Assembly (NCBI GenBank): GCA_023227685.1
Contig: JALNVG010000059.1
Location: 1 to 12,940, forward strand
Origin: Bacteroidaceae bacterium
Lineage (GTDB): Bacteria > Bacteroidota > Bacteroidia > Bacteroidales > Bacteroidaceae
Length of the DNA: 12,940 bases
Reading direction: 5' to 3'
Positions within the stretch are counted from its first letter, which is position 1, and the number at the start of each line of letters is the position of its first letter. The notes under the pieces are model-generated. The model saw only the letters and a program-made list of their open reading frames with translations, made no database searches and was not told the DNA's origin. The translations under genes and the position numbers were made by a program. Positions 6,610 through 12,940 of this stretch are shown here, piece after piece.

Positions 6610-8184
6610 TTATTTGATTTCGATTTCTTCTTTCATATCAATCTCTTCTCCGTGCGAATCATAGAATATGTATTGCAGGAAAGCGAGTTTTTGATTCGGA
6701 ATAACCTTGATGCCAAATCCATACTTCAACTGCCATTTCCTTTTCAGGGATATTATACCCTGATTAATGTAGGCAGCGACGTAGGGATGGATGTGTAATG
6801 AGAATTTTCTAATCTTCAGTTTAAATACCAGATAATCAATTTTACTCTCTAAATTGTCCGTAAATAAGATAGACGACTTGATGGTGCCTGTACCGAGACA
6901 AGTAGGACATGCTTCCGTCGTGTTCACATCCATGGCTGGACGTACACGTTGACGGGTAATTTGCATGAGCCCGAATTTGCTGAGTGGCAAGATATTATGC
7001 CTTGCTCTGTCTTTCTGCATATTGGCACACATTCTTTCATAAAGCTTTTGTCGGTTGGAAGCCTCGGCCATGTCGATAAAGTCGACAACGATAATACCGC
7101 CCATATCTCTTAGGCGTAATTGGCGAGCCAGCTCATCGGCTGCTCCCATATTGACTTCAATTGCATTACTTTCTTGGCCTTCCGTATTCTTGGTACGGTT
7201 GCCACTGTTTACGTCTACTACATGTAGAGCTTCGGTGCTTTCGATAATCAAATAAGCTCCATGCTTATATGAAACGGTTTTGCCAAACGATGATTTAATT
7301 TGTTTGGTGATACCGAAGTTGTCGTAAATAGTAAGCTGTCCATCGTATAACTTTACAATGTCGGCTCTTTCGGGTGCAATGAGTTCAACGTATTTCTTAA
7401 TTTCGTTGTATTCAGCTTTATCATTGACATAAATATTCTCGAAAGAAGGGTTAAAGAGGTCACGCAGTAATCCTACTGCACGACTTTTTTCTTCGAAAAT
7501 TAATGTCGGATACTTCGCTACGTTTTGCACTTTGACCATAGCATTTTCCCAATTCTTGGTCAGTACTTTAAGCTCTCCATCAAGTTCTGCTACACGTTTA
7601 TTCTCAGCTACTGTTCGAACAATTACCCCAAAATTATTTGGCTTAATGCTCGTTATCAGTTGTTTGAGGCGTGCCCGCTCTGCACTCGATTTGATTTTTT
7701 GTGAAACGGAAACCTTATTGTCGAAAGGAATTAAAACGAGAAATCTTCCTGCAAAAGATAATTCGGAAGTCAGTCTCGGTCCTTTGGTGGATATAGGTTC
7801 CTTAACAATTTGCACCACAACTTCTTGACCAACTTTCAATGTACCGGAGATTGTTCCGTTTTTGTCGATATTTGGAAGGATGGTTGCCTTGTTAATAGAG
7901 GTGAGCTTTTTGTGATTGCTTAAAGTTTGCTTTATGAACTTTTCGAGTGAGTTAAATTGAGGACCTAAATCTAAATAATGAAGGAAAGCGTCTTTCTCAT
8001 AACCGACATCCACAAAACATGCATTCAATCCGGGCATAACTTTTTTTACGCGTCCGATGTACATGTTACCCACAGAAAAGGATGCATTTCTGCCTTCGCT
8101 TTGTAGTTCCACCAAACTCTTATCTTCGAGAAGGGCGATGGATACATCTTTGGGTGTTACGTCAATTACTAATTCACTTATCAC
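6610..8184 (-). CDS. rng: Ribonuclease E/G family endoribonuclease (RNase G)
   Basis: A 524-residue endoribonuclease that cleaves single-stranded AU-rich RNA in rRNA maturation and mRNA decay. It has an S1-like RNA-binding segment (about 38-130, containing VGNMYIGRVKKVMPG and AFVDVG-like sequence), the 5'-sensor/RNase-H-like core, and catalytic aspartates in VVDVNSG (D324) and VVDFIDM (D368). The zinc-link CPTCLGTG is at 426-433, followed by the small C-terminal domain. There is no long disordered scaffold tail, so it is RNase G-like rather than full RNase E. The start codon is GTG at 8184; the sequence aligns with relatives from its first residues. It follows the small basic protein gene after a 141-nt structured leader. 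Confidence 0.95.
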   Translation of the reverse strand: MISELVIDVTPKDVSIALLEDKSLVELQSEGRNASFSVGNMYIGRVKKVMPGLNACFVDVGYEKDAFLHYLDLGPQFNSLEKFIKQTLSNHKKLTSINKATILPNIDKNGTISGTLKVGQEVVVQIVKEPISTKGPRLTSELSFAGRFLVLIPFDNKVSVSQKIKSSAERARLKQLITSIKPNNFGVIVRTVAENKRVAELDGELKVLTKNWENAMVKVQNVAKYPTLIFEEKSRAVGLLRDLFNPSFENIYVNDKAEYNEIKKYVELIAPERADIVKLYDGQLTIYDNFGITKQIKSSFGKTVSYKHGAYLIIESTEALHVVDVNSGNRTKNTEGQESNAIEVNMGAADELARQLRLRDMGGIIVVDFIDMAEASNRQKLYERMCANMQKDRARHNILPLSKFGLMQITRQRVRPAMDVNTTEACPTCLGTGTIKSSILFTDNLESKIDYLVFKLKIRKFSLHIHPYVAAYINQGIISLKRKWQLKYGFGIKVIPNQKLAFLQYIFYDSHGEEIDMKEEIEIK

Positions 8185-8200
8185 TTTTTATTTAAAAATA

Positions 8201-8220
8201 TTACTCGTTTTTACTCGTTT
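8201..8220. repeat. Perfect 10-bp tandem repeat before rng
   Basis: TTACTCGTTT occurs twice in direct succession (8201-8210 and 8211-8220), 16 nt upstream of the rng GTG. On the transcribed minus strand this reads as two AAACGAGTAA units in the untranslated leader. Its role is unknown; it could be a protein-binding site or a recent slippage duplication. Confidence 0.75.
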
Positions 8221-8261
8221 GGATAAACACGACTTGTGCTTATTCTTACGTAATTTACACA

Positions 8262-8302
8262 AAGAACAAACTTGCTAAATGTTGCTCTGCAGGTTTGTTC
8301 TT
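8262..8302 (-). other. Hairpin in the rng leader
   Basis: AAGAACAAAC (8262-8271) and GTTTGTTCTT (8293-8302) are perfect inverse complements. The pairing extends inward by one G-U and three more pairs (8272-8275 with 8289-8292), giving about 14 bp around a 13-nt loop. It sits between the stop of the small basic protein (8326) and the rng start (8184). No strong T-run follows on the minus strand, so a leader structure, processing site or weak terminator is more likely than a standard terminator. Confidence 0.6.
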
Positions 8303-8325
8303 AATTCTGTTAAACAGACATTCGG

Positions 8326-8415
8326 TTATTTGCTTTTATGTCTATTCTTTCTTAGTCTTTTTTTACGCTTGTGCGTGGACATCTTGTGTCCTTTTTTCTT
8401 CTTTCCACTTGGCAT
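8326..8415 (-). CDS. 29-residue bS22/mS38-like ribosomal protein (AURKAIP1/COX24 domain)
   Basis: An ATG at 8415 opens a 29-codon frame ending in TAA at 8326. The product is extremely basic, beginning MPSGKKKKGHKMSTHK and continuing with an RKKRLRKNRHK-type block. The pattern K-M-x-x-x-K-x-x-K-x-L-R-K-x-R is that of the COX24/AURKAIP1 domain, found at the C-terminus of mitochondrial small-subunit protein mS38 and in the tiny bacterial protein bS22. In those ribosomes the peptide lies on small-subunit rRNA near the decoding region. It lies 31 nt after the HU-type gene and upstream of RNase G, all on the minus strand, so an RNA-centred operon is likely. It is short enough for gene callers to miss. 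Family assignment is by pattern recognition only. Confidence 0.82.
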   Translation of the reverse strand: MPSGKKKKGHKMSTHKRKKRLRKNRHKSK

Positions 8416-8446
8416 AGCCACAAAGTTTTAATTGTTAATACTATTA

Positions 8447-8725
8447 TTATTTATTATTCAAAGCTCCGGTAAATGATTTAGAAGGCCTAAACAAAGGTAC
8501 TCTTCGCTTTGGAATGATAATCGTTGTGTTTTTTTTGATATTACGTGCTACTCTTTCGGCTTTCATTTTTACGGTGAAAGTACCGAATCCACGTAGATAT
8601 ATACTCTCTCCGTCAATCAGAGAATGCCTTACAATCTCCATAAACGCTTCTACGGTAGACAAAACACTCGTTTTTTCTATTCCAGTCTTATCTGAAATTT
8701 CACTTACTATATCTGCTTTTCTCAT
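8447..8725 (-). CDS. HU/IHF-family DNA-binding protein
   Basis: A 92-residue histone-like protein that binds and bends DNA as a dimer. It opens with the usual MRKADIVSEI helix, carries the family block LRGFGTF at 44-50 before the beta arms, and ends with the arm/return region RNIKKNTTIIIPKRRVPLF and RPSKSF. Its length is normal for HU. The arm tip lacks the textbook RNP-type proline context of E. coli HU, but the pattern resembles other Bacteroidetes HU proteins. It is the promoter-proximal gene of the minus-strand unit leading to the small basic protein and RNase G. Whether it is a main HU or one of several paralogues cannot be judged from this window. Confidence 0.93.
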   Translation of the reverse strand: MRKADIVSEISDKTGIEKTSVLSTVEAFMEIVRHSLIDGESIYLRGFGTFTVKMKAERVARNIKKNTTIIIPKRRVPLFRPSKSFTGALNNK

Positions 8726-8768
8726 ATTCTTAACTATATAAATCTTACATTTCTGTTTTTTTGGTGTG

Positions 8769-8776
8769 CAAATATA
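8769..8776 (-). promoter_or_regulatory. Sigma-ABfr -7 element for the HU unit
   Basis: Read on the minus strand this is TATATTTG, an exact TAnnTTTG match, followed by a predicted start near 8762 and a leader of about 37 nt before the HU ATG at 8725. A T-rich run (TTTTTTT, 8794-8800) sits about where -33 TTTG would be expected, so the -33 match is only approximate. Confidence 0.55.
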
Positions 8777-8860
8777 GGCTTTTCCATTGTCTTAAAAAAA
8801 TATATTCCCGACAAATTTTTAAAAAAGGTACATATATAGATGTTTTAGGTAAAAAAACAT

Positions 8861-8868
8861 TAATTTTG
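8861..8868 (+). promoter_or_regulatory. Sigma-ABfr -7 element for mutY
   Basis: TAATTTTG matches TAnnTTTG and would place a start near 8875, giving a leader of about 30 nt to the ATG at 8905. The -33 position is not clearly matched. Together with the element at 8769-8776 it makes the 179-bp HU-mutY gap a divergent promoter region. Confidence 0.5.
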
Positions 8869-8904
8869 TTCCTATAAGCTAAGTATAATAGATAAAAAAA
8901 ATTG

Positions 8905-9963
8905 ATGGATAATTTTTCTAAAGTATTGATTGATTGGTATACTGTAAATAAAAGAGATTTACCATGGCGGGAGAGTAAGGATCCTTATCTTATTTGGATA
9001 TCAGAAATTATTCTTCAACAGACACGTGTTAATCAAGGATATAATTATTTTCTTCGGTTTATCAAACGCTTTCCCTGTGTGAAGGTACTTGCTGATGCGT
9101 CTGATGATGAGGTGATGAAATATTGGCAGGGTTTAGGCTATTATTCGCGTGCTCGTCATCTTCTTCAGGCGGCAAGAAGTATGAACGGTGTATTCCCAAA
9201 AACGTATAATGAAGTTCTGGCGTTGAGCGGAGTTGGCAAGTATACTGCTGCTGCCATTTGTTCATTTGCTTATGATATGCCTTACGCTGTGCTTGACGGC
9301 AATGTTTATCGCGTGTTGGCTCGCTATTTTGGCATAGATATCCCGATAGATTCAACAAAAGGTAATAAGTTTTTTACTGAACTTGCAGATAAAATGCTTG
9401 ATAAAAAACAGCCGGCTGTGTATAATCAGGCTATTATGGATTTTGGGGCGATACAGTGTACTCCGAAATCGCCCGGTTGTTCTTTTTGTCCCTTCTCTGA
9501 AAGTTGTGCGGCTCTTTCTGCAGAACAAGTTGACTTTCTGCCCGTGAAATCACATAAGACGAAAGTGTCTGATCGTTACTTCTATTATATGTATGTGCGT
9601 GCGGGTGATTATACCTTACTTAGAAAAAGAAGTAAAAACGATATTTGGAAGGATCTGTTTGAGTTTCCGTTAATCGAAACGAGCGAAGCTATGAGTAGAG
9701 AAGATTTTATGGTTTCTGCTCAGTTTTGTGCTTTTCTTGGCAATTTCAAGGAACCGGTGATACGTCTGGTTCATTCTCATGTGAAACATGTGCTTACTCA
9801 TAGAATAATACATGCCGATTTCTATGAAATAACTGTTGCGGAAAAGTTAATTGATATTGCGACAATGTTAGGCTATATATGTATACCTATTGAAAATATC
9901 AGGCAGTATGCTGTGCCGAAGTTAATTGATGATTTTATAGGAAAAGAAATTTGTCTCGAATAA
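8905..9963 (+). CDS. mutY: A/G-specific adenine DNA glycosylase
   Basis: Removes adenine mispaired with 8-oxoguanine or guanine in base excision repair. The 352-residue product has the glycosylase domain with catalytic Glu34 in WISEIILQQTRV, the helix-hairpin-helix LSGVGKYTAAAI at 107-118, catalytic Asp131 in LDGNVYRVL, and a full iron-sulfur cluster motif C185-x6-C192-x2-C195-x5-C201. A C-terminal NUDIX-like domain for recognising 8-oxoguanine runs from about residue 225 (with W-K-D-L-F-E-F-P at 248-255). I chose the ATG at 8905; the in-frame TTG at 8902 would add one residue only. It heads the mutY-ssb-gldE-transferase series, though ssb has its own promoter. Confidence 0.96.
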   Translation: MDNFSKVLIDWYTVNKRDLPWRESKDPYLIWISEIILQQTRVNQGYNYFLRFIKRFPCVKVLADASDDEVMKYWQGLGYYSRARHLLQAARSMNGVFPKTYNEVLALSGVGKYTAAAICSFAYDMPYAVLDGNVYRVLARYFGIDIPIDSTKGNKFFTELADKMLDKKQPAVYNQAIMDFGAIQCTPKSPGCSFCPFSESCAALSAEQVDFLPVKSHKTKVSDRYFYYMYVRAGDYTLLRKRSKNDIWKDLFEFPLIETSEAMSREDFMVSAQFCAFLGNFKEPVIRLVHSHVKHVLTHRIIHADFYEITVAEKLIDIATMLGYICIPIENIRQYAVPKLIDDFIGKEICLE

Positions 9964-9976
9964 AAGAGGAGTGATT

Positions 9977-10008
9977 TTTGGAGATTATTTTTTTTCTGTT
10001 TATCTTTG
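9977..10008 (+). promoter_or_regulatory. Canonical sigma-ABfr promoter for ssb
   Basis: TTTG at 9977-9980, a 20-bp spacer, and TATCTTTG at 10001-10008 match both halves of the Bacteroidetes consensus (TTTG, 19-21 bp, TAnnTTTG). This is the best promoter in the window. It begins 14 nt after the mutY stop and predicts a start near 10015, about 25 nt before the ssb ATG at 10040. It can also feed gldE and the transferase. Confidence 0.75.
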
Positions 10009-10039
10009 CCAATAAAAATAATCAAAAAAGGATAAAAAT

Positions 10040-10426
10040 ATGTCTGTTAATAAAGTGATTTTATTAGGAAATGTGGGACAAGATCCGAAAGTCAAATATT
10101 TTGATTCTAATTCGTCTGTCGCTACTTTTCCCTTGGCAACTACGGAAAGGGGCTATACATTGAGTAATGGTACTCAAATCCCCGAGCGTACGGAGTGGCA
10201 TAATATTATCGCTTCCAACCGTACGGCGGAAATTATAGATAAATATGTTCACAAGGGTGATAAACTTTATATTGAAGGGAAACTACGTACCCGCTCTTAC
10301 ACGGATAAGTCCGGTGCCACCCGTTATACGACAGAAGTTCATGTGGATAACATGGAAATGTTGACGCCTAAAAATACAAAAACGGATGCACAAGGTGAAA
10401 ACCCCGCAAGCGCAACGCCCATATAA
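10040..10426 (+). CDS. ssb: Single-stranded DNA-binding protein
   Basis: A 128-residue protein with the SSB OB-fold: MSVNKVILLGNVGQDPKVKY at the start, then VATFPLATTERG, TEWHNIIASN and YIEGKLRTRSYTDKSG, which cover strands of the fold through about residue 108. It coats single-stranded DNA in replication, recombination and repair. The C-terminal tail is short (about 20 residues) and ends in ATPI, without the acidic DDDLPF-type tip that normally recruits partner proteins. The stop is in frame and no nearby frame restores such a tip, so the lack looks genuine. It may be a specialised paralogue or a form with altered partner binding. Gene order mutY-ssb-gldE is typical of Bacteroidetes as I recall it. 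Confidence 0.94.
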   Translation: MSVNKVILLGNVGQDPKVKYFDSNSSVATFPLATTERGYTLSNGTQIPERTEWHNIIASNRTAEIIDKYVHKGDKLYIEGKLRTRSYTDKSGATRYTTEVHVDNMEMLTPKNTKTDAQGENPASATPI

Positions 10427-10458
10427 TAATGAAGAATGTTTAACTTAAATATATAATT

Positions 10459-11841
10459 TTGGATTCTGACTATTATCTATGTCTGCTGACCTTTTTTTTA
10501 AAAGACATAAACGTATATACTCCTTCTTTTTCTGCAATCATTGCTATTGTTTTGGCAGGTGTGCTTCTTGTCTTGTCTGGTTTTGCTTCAGCTTCAGAAA
10601 TTGCTTTTTTTTCACTTTCACCTACCGACTTGAAAGAAATATCACAACGTAACAATCCTTCCGATGATAAAATAGGCAAACTTCTAAATGAATCCGAACG
10701 GTTGCTGGCTACTATTCTGATCACAAACAACTTTGTGAATGTGATGATTATCATGCTTTGCAATTTCTTTTTTATGAATGTGTTCGAATTTGCTTCTCCT
10801 GTAGCTGAATTTTTTGTACTTACTGTAGCCTTGACTTTCTTATTGTTGCTTTTCGGCGAAATAATGCCTAAGATTTATTCGGCACAGAAGGCGTTAGGTT
10901 TTTGCCGTTTTTCTGCTCCAGTTGTGATGTGGCTGCGAAAATTGTTTCATCCTGTGTCGACAGCTTTGTTGCATTCTACTACTTTTATGAATAGATTTCT
11001 TGTTAAAAAAGGAAATCATAATATCTCTGTCGATGAATTATCTCATGCTTTGGAGCTGACTGATAAGTCGGAGATTTTGGAAGAGAATACGATTCTTGAG
11101 GGTATTATCCGCTTTGGTGGAGAAATGGCTAAAGAAGTCATGACTTCGCGTATGGATATGGTAGATCTGGACATTAAAACTCCTTATAATGAGGTTATTC
11201 AATCGATTCTTGATAATGTTTATTCTCGTATTCCTATTTATGTGGGTACGGAAGATCGAATCAAGGGTATTTTGTATATAAAGGATTTGCTTCCCCATTT
11301 GAAAAAAGGTCCCAATTTTCGTTGGCAATCACTTATTCGTCCGGCTTTTTTTGTTCCCGAGACAAAGATGATTGACGAATTACTTCGTGATTTTCAGACC
11401 AACAAGGTCCATATGGCCATAGTTGTTGATGAGTTTGGTGGCACTTCCGGTCTTGTCACCATGGAAGATATTATTGAGGAGATAGTTGGCGAAATTAATG
11501 ATGAATATGATGAAGATGAAAAGACATATTCGGTATTGGATGACCATACATGGATCTTTGAGGCCAAAACTTTGCTGACGGATTTTTGCAAGGTAACCGG
11601 CGTTGATGATGATGCTTTTGATAAGGTTTGTGGTGATGCAGATACTGTGGCCGGATTGTTGTTGGAGTTGAAAGGTGACTTTCCTATCCTTCACGAAAAA
11701 GTATCTTATAAAAACTACCTTTTTGAGGTACTGGCTGTTAATAGTAGGCGAATACTGAAAGTGAAATTCACAATTAGTACTCCGGCACCAACGCAATTAA
11801 GAACCAAATCTAAATTTAGATCTAGATCTAAATCCGAATAA
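10459..11841 (+). CDS. gldE: GldE-like CNNM/CorC-family transmembrane protein with CBS domains
   Basis: A 460-residue membrane protein. A DUF21/CNNM transmembrane domain (about 22-185, with segments near 25-45, 85-105 and 115-135 and the block FGEIMPKIYS at 132-141) is followed by two CBS domains (about 225-345, with DEFGGTSGLVTMEDIIEEIVGEI at 324-346). A CorC/HlyC domain (about 360-440) is next, then a basic tail with an R-S-R-S-K-S pattern. The family is linked to divalent cation transport. In gliding Bacteroidetes the homologue GldE supports motility, but it is retained in non-gliding species, where its job is unclear. The start is TTG at 10459: no in-frame ATG occurs before residue 96 and later starts would cut the first membrane segment. 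Confidence 0.9.
   Translation: MDSDYYLCLLTFFLKDINVYTPSFSAIIAIVLAGVLLVLSGFASASEIAFFSLSPTDLKEISQRNNPSDDKIGKLLNESERLLATILITNNFVNVMIIMLCNFFFMNVFEFASPVAEFFVLTVALTFLLLLFGEIMPKIYSAQKALGFCRFSAPVVMWLRKLFHPVSTALLHSTTFMNRFLVKKGNHNISVDELSHALELTDKSEILEENTILEGIIRFGGEMAKEVMTSRMDMVDLDIKTPYNEVIQSILDNVYSRIPIYVGTEDRIKGILYIKDLLPHLKKGPNFRWQSLIRPAFFVPETKMIDELLRDFQTNKVHMAIVVDEFGGTSGLVTMEDIIEEIVGEINDEYDEDEKTYSVLDDHTWIFEAKTLLTDFCKVTGVDDDAFDKVCGDADTVAGLLLELKGDFPILHEKVSYKNYLFEVLAVNSRRILKVKFTISTPAPTQLRTKSKFRSRSKSE
11815..11832. repeat. 18-bp perfect palindrome at the 3' end of gldE
   Basis: TTTAGATCTAGATCTAAA is self-complementary and overlaps a second 14-bp palindrome (ATCTAAATTTAGAT, 11808-11821). Both are built from TCTAAAT/AGATCT units that encode the basic Lys-Ser-Lys-Phe-Arg-Ser-Arg-Ser tail. 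The site ends 25 nt before the transferase start. It may be a slippage-generated low-complexity tail or a weak mRNA hairpin. Confidence 0.7.
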
Positions 11842-11857
11842 AATATAATTTTGTCTT

Positions 11858-12496
11858 ATGTCATTATTTCTGCAAAAGAAAACTGATCGTTATCAATGGG
11901 CCATCTGGAAGATTGATGAGTCCGAAGAGGATTTGTTGAAACTAATCCCGTTCAAAGAAGAAGATTTGCAGAAGGTACATAGCTTTCGTTCTGTTCGGCG
12001 TCGTTTGGAATGGTTGATTGTGCGGGTTTTGCTTTATCAAATGCTCGGTAAAGATAAAGATACAGTAATTGCTTATGAGGTCGGAGGAAAGCCATATCTA
12101 AAGGATTCATCGTTATCAATAAGTATCTCGCATACAAAATCTTATGTGGCTATAATATTGAGTACAGATAATGTGACCGGCATTGATATTGAACAGTATG
12201 GACAACGTGTATGGAAAGTGCGTGACCGCTTTGTCCGGACAGATGAGTATCCTCAGCCTTATGATGGAGATATAACGTGGGGATTACTTTTGCATTGGTC
12301 AGCCAAAGAAGCATTATTTAAATGTTTGCAGAATGCAGCGGCAGATTATATGAAAATCAGATTACAGAATTTTATTCCTCAAAACGAAGGTTCTTTTTTT
12401 GTCGAGGTTTGCAATATTAAAAGTAAACAGATTTTTCCTGTTTCTTATTTTATCCATCCTGATTTTGTAATGACTTGGCTGACTATCAGCGAATAA
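11858..12496 (+). CDS. 4'-phosphopantetheinyl transferase
   Basis: Transfers the 4'-phosphopantetheine arm from coenzyme A to a serine of carrier proteins, turning apo-ACP-type domains into active forms. The 212-residue length fits the Sfp/EntD-like two-lobe family. Visible motifs are GKPYL at 77-81, SISISH at 87-92, GIDIEQ at 108-113 with metal-binding Asp110 and Glu112, and HWSAKEALFK at 146-155 with Glu151 and Lys155. It starts 16 nt after gldE, so co-transcription is likely. Which carrier protein it modifies cannot be told from this window; no polyketide or peptide synthetase gene is present, so the fatty-acid carrier protein is a reasonable default. Its stop lies 3 bp from the stop of the opposing histidine kinase gene. 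Confidence 0.92.
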   Translation: MSLFLQKKTDRYQWAIWKIDESEEDLLKLIPFKEEDLQKVHSFRSVRRRLEWLIVRVLLYQMLGKDKDTVIAYEVGGKPYLKDSSLSISISHTKSYVAIILSTDNVTGIDIEQYGQRVWKVRDRFVRTDEYPQPYDGDITWGLLLHWSAKEALFKCLQNAAADYMKIRLQNFIPQNEGSFFVEVCNIKSKQIFPVSYFIHPDFVMTWLTISE

Positions 12497-12499
12497 AGT

Positions 12500-12940
12500 T
12501 CAATTCTCTTTGTTGAGCGTAAATATAAATTCAAGTCCGCCTCCTTGAGCGTTTTTTGCCGAGATGCTGCCGCCATGAATGATGACAGCATTCTTTACGA
12601 TGGCTAGTCCGAGACCGGTTCCTCCCAATTTTCGTGACCGTCCTTTGTCTACCCTATAGAAGCGTTCGAATAAGCGATTCAAATGTTCCGGGGCAACGCC
12701 GATTCCAGTGTCAGAAAAACTAAAATAGTAAAATTCATTATCTTCGCGGAAACAATTAATATAGATATGTATATTTGTTCCGGCATAAGAAATAGAGTTA
12801 TCCATCAGATTCCTGAAGATAGAATAAAGTAGTGAATAATTACCATTTATTTGCATCTTATCCTTAAGCGAGTTGATCACTGTAATGTGTTTCTCTTCAA
12901 GTTGTATGGATACTTCGTTAACAATATTGGATACCATCAA
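12500..12940 (-). CDS. Sensor histidine kinase, C-terminal part (cut by window edge)
   Basis: The last 147 codons of a histidine kinase whose start lies beyond the right edge; there is no true start here, and the codon at 12940 is an internal Leu. What is seen is the ATP-binding catalytic domain: the N box around FRNLMDNSISYA, the G1 box DTGIGV, the F box LFERFYRVDKGRSR, and the G2 box GGTGLGLAIVK, ending with a short GGGLEFIFTLN strand. This is the PhoR/EnvZ-like class of two-component sensor kinases. The dimerisation domain with the phospho-accepting histidine, any sensor domain and the partner regulator are outside the window. The signal sensed is unknown. Confidence 0.93.
   Translation of the reverse strand: MMVSNIVNEVSIQLEEKHITVINSLKDKMQINGNYSLLYSIFRNLMDNSISYAGTNIHIYINCFREDNEFYYFSFSDTGIGVAPEHLNRLFERFYRVDKGRSRKLGGTGLGLAIVKNAVIIHGGSISAKNAQGGGLEFIFTLNKEN

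Noticed and set aside
6610..8184. Full RNase E with a degradosome scaffold
   Set aside because: The protein stops soon after the zinc link and small domain, with no long C-terminal extension, so RNase G is the better name.
10454..10461. TAATTTTG as a promoter for gldE
   Set aside because: The start site would fall after the TTG start codon, and ssb's strong promoter lies upstream. It is more likely AT-rich leader sequence.
11380..11796. 138-codon minus-strand frame antisense to gldE
   Set aside because: It is a shadow of the CBS/CorC region of gldE with no recognisable motif.
11846..11853. TAATTTTG as a promoter for the phosphopantetheinyl transferase
   Set aside because: It is only 4 nt from the ATG, so transcription would begin inside the gene.
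12497..12499. Terminator between the transferase and the histidine kinase
   Set aside because: Only 3 bp separate the two stops, and I saw no stem-loop with a T-run in the adjoining coding ends.

Overview
The window looks like chromosomal DNA of a Bacteroides-type member of the Bacteroidales. The DNA is AT-rich, start codons are preceded by A/T-rich leaders rather than clear Shine-Dalgarno sequences, and several genes have matches to the Bacteroidetes sigma-ABfr -7 element TAnnTTTG. The best of these, in front of ssb, also has a perfect -33 TTTG at 20 bp spacing. The gene content agrees: gldE, an HU-type protein with a Bacteroidetes-like sequence, RNase G, and an inositol-lipid gene cluster of the kind known from Bacteroides thetaiotaomicron (BT_1522-BT_1526, cited from memory). 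I see no insertion sequence, CRISPR array, tRNA or rRNA.

Layout. Positions 1-287 hold no convincing gene, only a long inverted repeat that may end transcription from both sides. Positions 288-2236 (minus) carry a two-gene unit: a short-chain dehydrogenase followed by a membrane-anchored metallophosphoesterase. A 316-bp AT-rich intergenic region with promoter-like palindromes separates it from the main system. Positions 2553-6559 (plus) encode inositol-phosphate synthase, a PgpA-like phosphatase, a GtrA-like membrane protein, a CDP-alcohol phosphatidyltransferase and an AUR1-like PAP2 enzyme. Read as a pathway: glucose-6-phosphate -> inositol-3-phosphate -> phosphatidylinositol-phosphate -> phosphatidylinositol -> inositol phosphorylceramide. 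This is a eukaryote-like inositol sphingolipid route in a bacterium.

A GC-rich hairpin separates this cluster from a convergent minus-strand unit: an HU-family protein, a 29-residue basic protein resembling bS22/mS38 (AURKAIP1/COX24 domain) that is easily missed by gene callers, and RNase G with a GTG start and a structured leader. Divergently, mutY, ssb, gldE and a 4'-phosphopantetheinyl transferase run on the plus strand to 12496. The window ends inside the catalytic part of a sensor histidine kinase on the minus strand, which meets the transferase tail to tail with 3 bp between stops.

The most notable content is the inositol-lipid cluster, including a GtrA-like protein with no assigned role in it. 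Next are the tiny ribosomal-type protein and the structured leader in front of RNase G. Functions come from motifs read by eye; no database search was run.
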